64,000 nt of DNA, taken from the NCBI RefSeq assembly GCF_009192765.1, contig NZ_VOHQ01000006.1:62001-126000 (forward strand), written 5' to 3'. The translations under genes and the position numbers were made by a program. Below, one piece after another: positions 52,747 to 61,730 of this stretch (positions are counted from its first letter, which is position 1; every line of letters begins with the position of its first letter). Source of the DNA: Agriterribacter humi. GTDB lineage: Bacteria > Bacteroidota > Bacteroidia > Chitinophagales > Chitinophagaceae. The notes under the pieces are model-generated. The model was given only the letters and a program-made list of their open reading frames with translations, was not told where the DNA came from and made no database searches.

Positions 52747-53256
52747 TCACAAAAGATATCGTTCAGCCAGTATGCGTTGATGATGCGTCCAGTGGCCTGC
52801 AGTAATATATCCGAGGCTCAGTGCGGTAATGGATTTGTTACTGGCAATGCCTTTTGCCTGTAACATGTCATCAGTAAAACTTTCAAACAAAGCAACAGAT
52901 GCTTTTCTCAGCAGGAGCATTTCTTCCTTTAGTCCATTTAACGAGCGGTGCTGAACAGCAGCGTTTTCTGCGTATTCGTTCTCATCAAAAGAAGGTAATG
53001 ATTGCATTTCGCCACGCGCAATACACATGGCCCGGTAGGCAAAAACCCTTTCGGCATCTATAGTGTGCTGCAATACCTGCTTCACCGTCCATTTATTTTC
53101 TGCGTAAGCATAATCACTTTTGTTTTCGGGTACCGATTGCAGAAAGTTTTCCATATCGGGCAATGAGGTGGAAAGCGCCTGTTTAATATCGTCATTCTTT
53201 ACCAGTGAAACGTAAGTTTCGTAAAATGGAGCATAGTCAGAGGGAAGTGGCCGCAT
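52747..53256 (-). CDS. DinB family protein
   Basis: 169 residues, four-helix DinB/YfiT-like fold. WTVKQVLQHTIDAERVFAYR gives the first metal-ligand His, and YITAGHWTHHQRILAERYL ends the protein with the paired His. These proteins bind a divalent metal; many act as thiol S-transferases (bacillithiol or others) or are damage-induced with unknown roles. Monocistronic, minus strand, 125 bases from the next minus gene. The specific substrate is unknown. Confidence 0.85.
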   Translation of the reverse strand: MRPLPSDYAPFYETYVSLVKNDDIKQALSTSLPDMENFLQSVPENKSDYAYAENKWTVKQVLQHTIDAERVFAYRAMCIARGEMQSLPSFDENEYAENAAVQHRSLNGLKEEMLLLRKASVALFESFTDDMLQAKGIASNKSITALSLGYITAGHWTHHQRILAERYLL

Positions 53257-53381
53257 GATTGTACATTTTTAATAATGATAATAGTTTCGGTAAAGGTATC
53301 AATGGTTTTTGACAGCCATATTGAAAATTGAAGGAAGTTTGGGATATGTTCAATGGTTGTCGTTTATGCAAAACTTTCGCT

Positions 53382-54482
53382 TTAAACTTTGACGAATATT
53401 TTTTTCCTGTACAAAAAGTACAACAGTAACCAAACCAATATCAATGCGCCCAATGCATTGCAGGCCGGTTGCCATTTTTCGGCTACATGCATATACCATC
53501 CGCCAAAAAGCAATTTCGAACTGTAATCAAAATCTATAAAACGCATTCCCAGGTAAATGACAAGCGAATTCATGCCGATCACCTTAAAAAAGAAAGCCCA
53601 TTTGCGGTAACCCTGCACATCAATGATCCAGTAAAACAGTGCGAGGAAAAGAAAAGCCATGCCGGCCGTAAGAAGAATAAAAGAACTTGTCCATAAATGC
53701 TTGTTGAGCGGGAAGAACGTGCTCCACAAAAGTCCCGCACAAATTCCTGCGACACCCATTATCCCCATTTCCAGCAATTTTTTATATTCCGATTTTTGCT
53801 TTTGGAGTATGTCTCCGGCAAATGCACCCAAAACCGTAAGGCAATGCGCGGGCAGTTGGGTGAGCAAGGCATTTTCATCGTAGATTTTTTGCAGCAGGCG
53901 ACCGGGCATAAAATGCCTGTCGAACCAGCCCACCAGGTTTCCTTCAAAAGAAAGATCACCCGCGCCATAACCCGGAACAGGTACCAGGAACAGGGCGGCA
54001 CAATAAACGATCAGCATACCCCCTACCCAATACAGCCTTTGCCTGGAAGAGAGATTCACGTATAACAGGGTGGTAATAAAAGTGGCGATGCCAATACGAC
54101 CCAGCACGGTACCATACCGTATTTGGGCCGGGTCAAAAATATTCAACGGAATATTTTTATCCAATATGCCCAGCACGATAAGTATAAGCATACGGCGGAA
54201 TGCCTTCCTGTATAGTTCTTTTTTGTTCATTCCCCTGCTTAATCCTGATCGTATGGAATAGGATAGTGCAATACCCGCTGTAAATAAAAAGAGCGGGAAT
54301 ATAAAGTCGTAAAAAGTAAAACCATTCCACGCCGGATGTGTGAGTTGGTCGGCTGTCCAATCTATCCATGACAAACCGGTAGTTCCTTTGAGGCGGAGGA
54401 TAAAAGCGCCGCCACCGGAAATGAGCAGCATGTCAAAACCCCGGAGTGCATCAACCGAAAGCAGTCGTTTTTGTTTTTCCAT
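53382..54482 (-). CDS. HGSNAT/DUF5009-like membrane acyltransferase
   Basis: 366 residues with about ten membrane spans. LLSVDALRGFDMLLISGGG at the N-terminus is the diagnostic start of the heparan-alpha-glucosaminide N-acetyltransferase catalytic domain (DUF5009/NagX). The cytoplasmic/periplasmic FDPAQIRYGTVLGRIGIA and LPAHCLTVLGAFAGDILQKQ are conserved family segments. Such proteins acetylate amino sugars across the membrane in some organisms. In Bacteroidota they often accompany glycan-use genes, as the rhamnosidase cluster suggests. The true acceptor is unknown. Confidence 0.85.
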   Translation of the reverse strand: MEKQKRLLSVDALRGFDMLLISGGGAFILRLKGTTGLSWIDWTADQLTHPAWNGFTFYDFIFPLFLFTAGIALSYSIRSGLSRGMNKKELYRKAFRRMLILIVLGILDKNIPLNIFDPAQIRYGTVLGRIGIATFITTLLYVNLSSRQRLYWVGGMLIVYCAALFLVPVPGYGAGDLSFEGNLVGWFDRHFMPGRLLQKIYDENALLTQLPAHCLTVLGAFAGDILQKQKSEYKKLLEMGIMGVAGICAGLLWSTFFPLNKHLWTSSFILLTAGMAFLFLALFYWIIDVQGYRKWAFFFKVIGMNSLVIYLGMRFIDFDYSSKLLFGGWYMHVAEKWQPACNALGALILVWLLLYFLYRKKIFVKV

Positions 54483-54600
54483 ACAATCGTTTGCTATTTT
54501 AACAGTAAGCAGGTTATGTTCCCTGAAGATAAAAAAACAAAACGATCACCTCTGGAAAAAATGAGCACAAATCTTTTTTTACAAGATGGCAGGCCGGTTA

Positions 54601-55770
54601 CTAACTCTTTTCCAATGCCTGTACAATGTCGGCAATAATGTCATCTGCATGTTCAAGCCCTACGGAAATGCGTATCAGTCCGGGCGTAATGCCCACAGAT
54701 TCCTGTTCTTCCCTGCTAAGTTTGGAGTGTGTAGAAGATGCAGGATGTGAAGCAATACTGCGGGTGTCGCCTAAGTTAGAAGTTAAAGAGAGCATCTGTA
54801 AGGCATCCATAAATTTTTTGCCGCCTTCAACGCCGCCTTTCAGATCGAAGGTAACCAGGCCGCCTCCGCGTGTCATTTGTTTTCTGGCAATTTCATACAT
54901 GGGATGAGAAGGGTGGAAAGGATATTTGATCCAGTTTAGTTTTCCGTGGCCATCCAGCGCCTTCACCAGTGCTTCGGCGTTATCGCAGTGGCGGTGTATA
55001 CGCACATCCAGTGTTTCTAGGCTTTTGCTTAATATCCAGGCATTGAAAGGGGAGAGGGATGGACCGGTGTTTCTGCAGAATAAATACAATTCATTGATAA
55101 GGTCTTCTCTGCCCACTACTATGCCACCCAGCACACGTCCCTGTCCATCGAGCCATTTGGTTGCGGAATGCAATATCAGGTCGGCGCCGTATTCAGCGGG
55201 TTTTTGGAGGATTGGCGTAGCGAAGCAATTATCCACGAGCAGTATAATGCCATGTTTTTTTGCCAGCTTACCCAGCCACTCCATATCCACGATATCAAGC
55301 CCCGGGTTGGTTGGGGTTTCTACGTAGATCATTTTAGTATTGGGCCTAATCAGTGATTCCCATGTTTCGGGTTTATTGATATCCGCGTAGCTGTAATCTA
55401 TTTTCCAGCGGTGGAGGTATTTGGTAACAATAGTATGGGTAGATCCAAAGATGGATTTACAACTCAGCAAATGATCGCTACTGTTTAAAAAAGCCATAAA
55501 GCAACCAAAGATGGCGCTCATGCCAGAAGAAGTGGCAAATCCGGCTTCAGTACCTTCGAGCACGCACATTTTATCAATAAACTCCTGAACGGTAGGGTTG
55601 CTGAACCTGCTATAAATGTTGTTTTCATTTTCTCCCGCAAAAGCGGCGCGCATTTCTTCGGCATTCTCAAAACAAAAACTGGAGGTAAGGAATAACGGGG
55701 TGCTATGTTCCATTTCACTGGTACGGGAGGTTTGAATACGCACAGCCTGCGTAATGGGATGTTGCTTCAT
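54601..55770 (-). CDS. metZ: O-succinylhomoserine sulfhydrylase / cystathionine gamma-synthase family
   Basis: 389 residues from ATG 55770 (MKQHPITQAVRIQTSRTSEM). Fold-type I PLP enzyme: YSRFSNPTVQEF near residue 64, the VDNCFATPILQKP aspartate loop, and LHSATKWLDGQG with the Schiff-base Lys (about residue 206). TRSIASHPASSTH is a substrate-binding segment. The overall sequence style (GITPGLIRISVGLEHADDI at the end) is that of MetZ-type O-succinylhomoserine sulfhydrylases in Bacteroidota, making homocysteine directly from sulfide. MetB or MetY activity cannot be excluded. It fits the sulfide-producing operon nearby. Confidence 0.82.
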   Translation of the reverse strand: MKQHPITQAVRIQTSRTSEMEHSTPLFLTSSFCFENAEEMRAAFAGENENNIYSRFSNPTVQEFIDKMCVLEGTEAGFATSSGMSAIFGCFMAFLNSSDHLLSCKSIFGSTHTIVTKYLHRWKIDYSYADINKPETWESLIRPNTKMIYVETPTNPGLDIVDMEWLGKLAKKHGIILLVDNCFATPILQKPAEYGADLILHSATKWLDGQGRVLGGIVVGREDLINELYLFCRNTGPSLSPFNAWILSKSLETLDVRIHRHCDNAEALVKALDGHGKLNWIKYPFHPSHPMYEIARKQMTRGGGLVTFDLKGGVEGGKKFMDALQMLSLTSNLGDTRSIASHPASSTHSKLSREEQESVGITPGLIRISVGLEHADDIIADIVQALEKS

Positions 55771-55888
55771 CTGCTTAAGTTTTTTAAAAATTACCAAAAG
55801 TGAAGTGCGAAAGACTGGTATATAGCGGGCAGCTTGTTGCGAATAACGGCTACGCTGATGTTCATTTCACATTCCCTGCATGTTCATA

Positions 55889-56326
55889 TCATAATTTCAC
55901 CTCATTTCCATTCACCACTACTTTCCACTTTAATGCTGCTCCTGCCTTGCGTAAGGTTGCTGCAACAGAGCAATATTTATTCATGGATAGCTCAACCGCA
56001 CGGTGCGCTTTGGCGCCATCAACCTCTCCGGATAACTGAAACGTAATCTCCACTTCTTCCCAGAGAGAAGGTTCTTTACCTTTTTCTCTTTCACCGTCTA
56101 TACTAATAGAAAAGTCTTTTATAGTTTGTTTTTGTTTTTTTAATATGCTTACTATATCCACTGCGCTGCATCCGCCCAAACCGGCCAGTAATAACTGCAT
56201 GGGACGAAAACCTTTGCTGTTGCCTCCCTGTTCTTCAGGGATATCAATAGACAGCTTATTACCTCCGGAATCTGTAGCGGTAAATCCATAGTCATTTTCG
56301 GTGCGGTGTAATTGCATTAACGGCAT
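55889..56326 (-). CDS. OsmC/Ohr family protein
   Basis: 145 residues from ATG 56326 (MPLMQLHRTENDYGFTATDS). The two redox cysteines are in LLLAGLGGCSAVDIVSIL and SMNKYCSVAATLRK, the OsmC arrangement, separated by the IDGEREKGK-type strand region. OsmC proteins are thiol peroxidases for organic hydroperoxides. The longer frame to 56356 adds a few residues without support. The product sits just upstream of metZ in the same direction, 118 bases away. Confidence 0.88.
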   Translation of the reverse strand: MPLMQLHRTENDYGFTATDSGGNKLSIDIPEEQGGNSKGFRPMQLLLAGLGGCSAVDIVSILKKQKQTIKDFSISIDGEREKGKEPSLWEEVEITFQLSGEVDGAKAHRAVELSMNKYCSVAATLRKAGAALKWKVVVNGNEVKL

Positions 56327-56356
56327 TGCTCTTAAAATTTGGGGGCAAAGATACAA

Positions 56357-56594
56357 AGCAATCGGGTTTTTTGAACTGTTCTGCTTAATTAACTGGTAGT
56401 TAAACCCTCTTGCAAGATCATATGCATTTCATTGCATAGCGTAATAGCGGGCTATCTATTGTTAAGTAAAGCGTTAAACGGCAGACGGGAAACCTGAGAA
56501 TCCGACGTCTGTCGCCTGCCTGCAGGTAATTTCTCTTCTTACGTATAAAGGCGACAAAATATTATTTACACAACACTATATCAATAAAAGAATG
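56357..56594. other. Intergenic region downstream of the sulfur operon
   Basis: 238 bases between the OsmC gene and the end of the siroheme-TauE gene. GTCTGTCGCCTGCCTGCAGG near 56508 resembles the CTGCCTGTCGGCAG palindrome at 13428. Otherwise AT-rich; no ORF or clear terminator. Confidence 0.4.
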
Positions 56595-58106
56595 TTATAA
56601 TATCCCCGCCGACTTTAATAATATCCTGAGGCTCCAGATGATTACCATAGAACCTACGGTTATAAGCATGGTTTTGGCGGGTAGTTTACCAACCAGTCTT
56701 GCAGCCAGTGGAGCCGCTATCATACCCCCGATAATCAACCCGACAATAACCTGCCAGTGGCTTACACCAATCATAGTAAAAAAAGTTAGTGCACTGGCAA
56801 ACGTTACAAAAAATTCTGTTATGCTTACGGAGCCTATCACAAAACGCGGGCTTCGGCCTTTCGATATCAGTGTGCTGGTAACCAGCGGACCCCAGCCTCC
56901 GCCGCCAAACGAATCTAAAAATCCGCCTGCACCGGCCAGCCATCCTACGCGTTTTACTTTTTTTGCTTTTTTACTTTTCTTCCTGAAAGAAATGATGAGG
57001 ATGCGTACACCCAATAGCATGGTATAGGTAGCGATCAGCGGCCGGATGTATCCCGCATATTCCTCACCAAATTTGGAAAGCAAAAAAGCACCCAATACGG
57101 CGCCCACTATCCCGGGGATCAATAGCGCTTTGAATAATTTTTTGTTTACGTTGCCGAATTTATAATGGGTATACCCCGAAGCGCCGCTCGAAAACATTTC
57201 GGCAGTATGTATACTACCGCTGATAGCGGCAATATTAACGCCAAGCGACATTAATACCGTAGTAGACACCACGCCGTAGCCCATGCCCAGTACACCGTCT
57301 ACCATTTGTGCAAGAAATCCGGCGAGGATCATCCAGTAAAACTTACTGTCTAATTGCTGTGCGCCATCTTTAATAGAATCAATAAGACTTCCTATGGGAA
57401 GGTAGGAGAGTACCACATGACCTGCGAACATAAAAAAGAATGCAAACAAGCACCAGGTAGCGATGCGCCGCCATCGTTTTTCACTATTGCTTTTTGCGTC
57501 AGGAATATCCTTTACAGAAAGCACTTTGGTAATGTGGTTCAGCTCATGTACTTTTTGTGCAAAATTGCCATTCATTTTTGCGCGCAGGGCTTCCATATTA
57601 TGCAACACATCGTCTAATTCTTCGGGTAATACATCATTAAATGCTTCCTTCAAACGCTTGGCGATAGTAGGTGATTTGCCATTGGTTGAAATAGCTACTT
57701 TGAGATTACCTTTTCTTACAATTGATCCCAGGTAAAAATCACATAAATGCGGCGTGTCGGCAACGTTTACCAGTAAGCCTCTTTCGTGAGCGTCTGATCT
57801 TACCTGTTCGCCTAATGTTTTATCATTTACAGCTACTATCACCAGGTCGGCATCATTTAAAAATGTGTCATGATAAACGCTTTCAATAATGGTGATACTG
57901 GAATATCTTTCAGCCAAAGATTTTACGCCTTCCTTTACTTCCGGTGCAACAACGGTAATAGCAGTAGCAGGAGAATTTTGCAGCACTGCATGCAGCTTCT
58001 CCAACCCAACATTCCCTGCTCCTATAATCAGCAGCTTCAATTGTTCCAGCTTTAAAAAAACAGGGAAGAGCTGATTGGTTTCCTGTATGGTTGTTGTTTC
58101 AGTCAT
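56595..58106 (-). CDS. Fusion: siroheme synthase N-domain (precorrin-2 dehydrogenase/ferrochelatase) with TauE/SafE transporter
   Basis: 503 residues in two parts. Residues 10-215 are the Met8/CysG-N domain: PVFLKLEQLKLLIIGAGNVGLEKLHAV is the NAD-binding loop, CDFYLGSIVRKGNLKVAISTNGKSPT is the conserved active-site region (Asp and Ser). Residues 225-500 form about eight membrane spans of a TauE/SafE (TSUP) anion transporter: LAGFLAQMVDGVLGMGYGVV, GSIHTAEMFSSGASGYTHY, then GFLDSFGGGGWGPLVTSTLI. It is one continuous frame. It would make siroheme for CysI and move sulfite, sulfate or a related anion. Operon end, 155 bases after cysI. Confidence 0.9.
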   Translation of the reverse strand: MTETTTIQETNQLFPVFLKLEQLKLLIIGAGNVGLEKLHAVLQNSPATAITVVAPEVKEGVKSLAERYSSITIIESVYHDTFLNDADLVIVAVNDKTLGEQVRSDAHERGLLVNVADTPHLCDFYLGSIVRKGNLKVAISTNGKSPTIAKRLKEAFNDVLPEELDDVLHNMEALRAKMNGNFAQKVHELNHITKVLSVKDIPDAKSNSEKRWRRIATWCLFAFFFMFAGHVVLSYLPIGSLIDSIKDGAQQLDSKFYWMILAGFLAQMVDGVLGMGYGVVSTTVLMSLGVNIAAISGSIHTAEMFSSGASGYTHYKFGNVNKKLFKALLIPGIVGAVLGAFLLSKFGEEYAGYIRPLIATYTMLLGVRILIISFRKKSKKAKKVKRVGWLAGAGGFLDSFGGGGWGPLVTSTLISKGRSPRFVIGSVSITEFFVTFASALTFFTMIGVSHWQVIVGLIIGGMIAAPLAARLVGKLPAKTMLITVGSMVIIWSLRILLKSAGIL

Positions 58107-58159
58107 TATATTATTAAGTAAAAGCTGTCGTAGTTTATAATTTGTTGTTTATAGTTTAA

Positions 58160-58245
58160 GGTACAGGGTACAGGTTACAGGGTACAGGTTACAAGGTACA
58201 GGTTACAAGGTACAGGTTGCAAGGTACAGGTTGCAGGGTACAAGG
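58160..58245. repeat. 14-bp tandem repeat in the sulfur operon
   Basis: Five full units of GGTACAGGTT(A/G)CA(A/G) (58167-58236) with partial units at both ends. It lies between cysI and the fusion gene in a transcribed gap. Consensus GGTACAGGTTACAA, with two-base variation among units. Confidence 0.85.
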
Positions 58246-58261
58246 CTGTCCAATTTCCACA

Positions 58262-59935
58262 TTAGTATTCCACCCACTTCGCTCTTTTCGCAAAATCACC
58301 AAAGGTTTCACCGGCTTCGCGTTCATCACTGTATATTTTGAATAAACCATCCAGTTCCTCTACGATGGCTTCTTCATTTAAACTTTCTTTATACAATTTA
58401 TTTAATCTTGTACCTGTTCTGTCGCCGCCAAGATGCAGATTATAATATCCATATGCGGTTCCTATAAATGCGATTTCTGCCGCATAGGGCCTGGCGCAAC
58501 CATTAGGGCAACCTGTCATCCGTACACTAATTTTGTCATCATTCAATCCATACTTATTCAGTATGGGTTCCATTTTTGAAATCAAGCCCGGTAAAACACG
58601 CTGCGCCTCTGCCAGTGCCAGCGGGCAGGTATTGAATGCTACACAGGCAATTGATTCTTTGCGAACGGCACTTGCATTATCTGTATGATCACTGATCCTG
58701 TATTTTTTCAGTATAGCAGTAATTTCCGCTTTATCTTCTTCGTGTACATCGGCTATTATAATATTCTGATTGCAGGTAAACCTGAAATTGGTTTTACGCA
58801 ACTGTGCGATTTCGAGAAATGCTGTTTTTAAAGCCTGTTGTTCATCATCGAGTATCCGGCCATTTTCAACAAAAACCGTATAGTACCATTTGCCCTCATG
58901 ATTTTTGTGCCAGCCATAAAAATCTGTACGACCCGTAAATTCATAAGGCCGCTCTGGTTCAAGTGCAAATCCGCATCTTTTTTCCAGCTCAGCTTTAAAA
59001 GCATCCACTCCCATTTTGTCGAGCGTATATTTCAGCCGTGATAATTTCCTGTCGCTGCGATTGCCATAATCACGCTGAACAGTAATCATTTCGTAAACAG
59101 CTTTAAAAACTTTTTCTTCTCCCGAAACAAAGCCCAACACGGTTCCGAGCCGCGGATAGGTGGCGGCGTTACCATGCGTGGCTCCCATGCCGCCGCCGGC
59201 AGCAATATTGAACCCTACCAGTTTGTCGTTTTCCAGTATGGCAACCAGTCCGCAATCATTTGCAAAAACATCTACATCATTGTTGGGGGGAATGGCGATA
59301 CCGATTTTGAATTTTCGCGGCAAATACCTGTCCTGGTATAATGGATCTTCCTCTTCCTTTTTATCTGTTAATGGTTTTTCATCTAACCATACTTCATAAT
59401 AAGCCTTTGTTTTAGGTAACCCAAGCTGGCTTAGCTTTTTGGCATAACCGAATATCTCCTCATGTACAGGTGAAAATTTAGGATGTGCCGCACAAATTAC
59501 ATTCCTGTTCACATCGCCGCAGGCCGAAATGGAATCCAATTTGGCAGTATTAAATGCTTTTATTGTGGGCTTTACATTTGATTTTAAAATGCCGTGCAAT
59601 TGGATGGTTTGGCGGGTAGTGATTTTAATTACACCTGTTGTATAGTTTCCTGCCACATGATGCAGCGCCTCCCATTGCTCACTGGTGATAAAACCGCCGG
59701 GAATGCGCAAACGGATCATAAAAGAGTAGAGCCATTCTAATTTTTTTGCACTTCTTTCTGCTCTCCTGTCACGGTCGTCCTGCTGGTACATACCATGAAA
59801 CTTTACCAGCGCCCGGTCATCTTCCCGGATGGCGCCTGTTATCTGATCTCTCAGGCTTTCCTTTAAAGTACCGCGCAGACCATCGCTCTTCATTTTTATA
59901 TGTTCTGTTGACGACAGGTTATTTTTTTCAGACAT
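58262..59935 (-). CDS. cysI: Sulfite reductase, hemoprotein subunit
   Basis: 557 residues. The repeated ferredoxin-like and siroheme-binding domains are visible: RIPGGFITSEQWEALHHVAG near the N-terminus, RQTIQLHG, and two Cys pairs for the 4Fe-4S/siroheme site: CVAFNTCPLALAEAQRVLPG (near 440) and GCPNGCARPYAAEIAF (near 480). It performs the six-electron reduction of sulfite to sulfide with CysJ. Length near the E. coli value (570). Start ATG 59935 overlaps no upstream gene; the 97-base gap to cysJ is filled by TTTGAAATTTAAGAT repeats. Confidence 0.95.
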   Translation of the reverse strand: MSEKNNLSSTEHIKMKSDGLRGTLKESLRDQITGAIREDDRALVKFHGMYQQDDRDRRAERSAKKLEWLYSFMIRLRIPGGFITSEQWEALHHVAGNYTTGVIKITTRQTIQLHGILKSNVKPTIKAFNTAKLDSISACGDVNRNVICAAHPKFSPVHEEIFGYAKKLSQLGLPKTKAYYEVWLDEKPLTDKKEEEDPLYQDRYLPRKFKIGIAIPPNNDVDVFANDCGLVAILENDKLVGFNIAAGGGMGATHGNAATYPRLGTVLGFVSGEEKVFKAVYEMITVQRDYGNRSDRKLSRLKYTLDKMGVDAFKAELEKRCGFALEPERPYEFTGRTDFYGWHKNHEGKWYYTVFVENGRILDDEQQALKTAFLEIAQLRKTNFRFTCNQNIIIADVHEEDKAEITAILKKYRISDHTDNASAVRKESIACVAFNTCPLALAEAQRVLPGLISKMEPILNKYGLNDDKISVRMTGCPNGCARPYAAEIAFIGTAYGYYNLHLGGDRTGTRLNKLYKESLNEEAIVEELDGLFKIYSDEREAGETFGDFAKRAKWVEY

Positions 59936-59940
59936 GTAAT

Positions 59941-60032
59941 ATTTGAGATTTGAAATTTAAGATTTGAAATTTGAGATTCAAGATTTAAGATTTAAGATTG
60001 GGGATTTGATTTCAAATTTGAAATCCCAAATC
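59941..60032. repeat. ATTTGAGATTTGAAATTT-type low-complexity repeat
   Basis: The 92 bases between cysJ and cysI consist of TTTGAGATTTGAAATTTAAG-like units, with a self-complementary GATTTCAAATTTGAAATC segment (60007-60024). Similar sequence occurs at 11621-11650, 13410-13426, 18121-18155 and 27118-27150, always in intergenic positions. Confidence 0.7.
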
Positions 60033-61730
60033 CTAATATACATCCAGCAAATACCTTCCTTCCTCTTTCAGCTTTTCAACAAATGAAACCGCTTCAGTTA
60101 CCGATTTGCCGCCATAATGCTGTGCGATCTGGATCAGGGCATTTTCCACATCTGTACTCATCGGTTCCCTTGTTCCGCATACATAGATATAAGCTCCTTC
60201 ATTAATCCACTGCCATAGTTCCGCCGCATGTTCCAGCATACGGTGCTGTACATATATCTTGGATTTCTGATCGCGTGAAAAAGCAAGATGTACATTCGTT
60301 AATACACCGGTATCGGCCCAGTTTTGGATTTCTGTCTGGTAAAGAAAATCGGTAACAAAGCATTGATCGCCGAAGAAAAGCCAGTTACGCCCGCCTGCGC
60401 CTGTGGCATCTCTTTCTGCAAGGAAAGACCTGAACGGCGCAATGCCTGTTCCCGGGCCAATCATAATAACATCTTTGCCGGCAGCGGGTAATTTGAACTG
60501 TGTATTCTTATGTACGTAAAAATCAATCGTGGAATCAGGCTCCAGTTGCGATAAGAAATCTGAGCATAAGCCATACTTTGTTTCTCCATTGATATTGAAT
60601 TTATCTCTTGCCACTGTAATATGCACTTCACCGCTATGTGCTTCAGGTGAGGAAGAAACGGAATATAACCGTGGAGCAATGGGTTCAAGTACAGGTATTA
60701 CCTGTTCAAACTGCGCCGCATCTTTTACGGGGTAAATACGCAGCAGGTCAATCAGGTCTATGCGTGTATCCGGTATTTCCTGTTGAATAACAGATGCATA
60801 TTGTTTTACCACTCTTTCCGGAAGGTGAATGATATTTATTTTACGGGTTAATACATCGGCTATGGTATACCGCTCTTTTCTGAATTCAATTTGGTTATCC
60901 GGGTCTGCGCCGCTAAGGGCTAAAATATTTTCTACAAGATCTTTTCTGTTGTGCGGGATTAAGCCAATGGAATCACCGGGTTCGTAACTGATTTCTTCAT
61001 CCACCGCAATCTCAATGTGATGTGTTTGTTTATTCGAGCCCCTGTCATTAAGGTTCAGGTTGGTGAGTATGGTTCCTGTATAATTTTTTTTGCCTTTTGG
61101 CTTTCTGGCAGGTGCAGGCCCTGTATTGCTGTTTCCGCCATCACTTAAAGCTTTCATTACCTGCGAAAACCAAATAGCCGCCTCTTCAGCATATTCAGTA
61201 TCACATTTTTGCAGGGGCACAATACGTTTTGCTCCGAGTTTATTGAGCTGGCTGTCCACATCCTCACCTGCTTTGCAGAACATCGGATAGGAGCTATCGC
61301 CTAATGCCAGCACACTGAATTTCATTTTATCAAGCGAAAGCTGTTGCTGGTGAATATGATCGTAAAATTTTTTTGCGGTAACAGGCGGTTCGCCATCTCC
61401 CTGCGTGCTGATAACGAGGAATGTATATTCTTCTTTAACCAGGTCGGTAATGCGATACTGATCTATAGAACTGAGCTTTACATTAATACCATGTTTTTTT
61501 GCCTGTGCGGCAAATTCCGTGGCTACCTTTTTTGAGTTGCCGGTTTCGGTACCAAATAAAATAGAAATCTTATTTACACGGGGCGTTGCCTGTGCCTCTG
61601 CGGGTGCACCGGTTCCATTAGCCTCCGCCGATACCAATCCCGCAATAAATCCATTCATCCATATCAGTTCTTCACGTGATGACTGGGTAATAAGATCCTG
61701 GAACGCTTTTAATCTATGCTCTGCTAACAT
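60033..61730 (-). CDS. cysJ: Sulfite reductase flavoprotein subunit
   Basis: 565 residues from ATG 61730 (MLAEHRLKAFQDLITQSSRE); the open frame extends further upstream but overlaps cobA. ILFGTETGNSKKVATEFAAQ is the FMN-binding flavodoxin domain; LALGDSSYPMFCKAGEDVD follows. After a linker comes the FAD domain (APRLYSVSSSPEAHSGEVHI) and the NADPH domain (MIGPGTGIAPFRSFLAERDA, then YVCGTREPMSTDVENAL). It passes electrons from NADPH through FAD and FMN to CysI. Overlaps the cobA end by 17 bases (61714-61730). Confidence 0.94.
   Translation of the reverse strand: MLAEHRLKAFQDLITQSSREELIWMNGFIAGLVSAEANGTGAPAEAQATPRVNKISILFGTETGNSKKVATEFAAQAKKHGINVKLSSIDQYRITDLVKEEYTFLVISTQGDGEPPVTAKKFYDHIHQQQLSLDKMKFSVLALGDSSYPMFCKAGEDVDSQLNKLGAKRIVPLQKCDTEYAEEAAIWFSQVMKALSDGGNSNTGPAPARKPKGKKNYTGTILTNLNLNDRGSNKQTHHIEIAVDEEISYEPGDSIGLIPHNRKDLVENILALSGADPDNQIEFRKERYTIADVLTRKINIIHLPERVVKQYASVIQQEIPDTRIDLIDLLRIYPVKDAAQFEQVIPVLEPIAPRLYSVSSSPEAHSGEVHITVARDKFNINGETKYGLCSDFLSQLEPDSTIDFYVHKNTQFKLPAAGKDVIMIGPGTGIAPFRSFLAERDATGAGGRNWLFFGDQCFVTDFLYQTEIQNWADTGVLTNVHLAFSRDQKSKIYVQHRMLEHAAELWQWINEGAYIYVCGTREPMSTDVENALIQIAQHYGGKSVTEAVSFVEKLKEEGRYLLDVY

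Noticed and set aside
58160-58245. Tandem array considered as a CRISPR
   Set aside because: Units are 14 bp and adjacent with no spacers; there are no cas genes.
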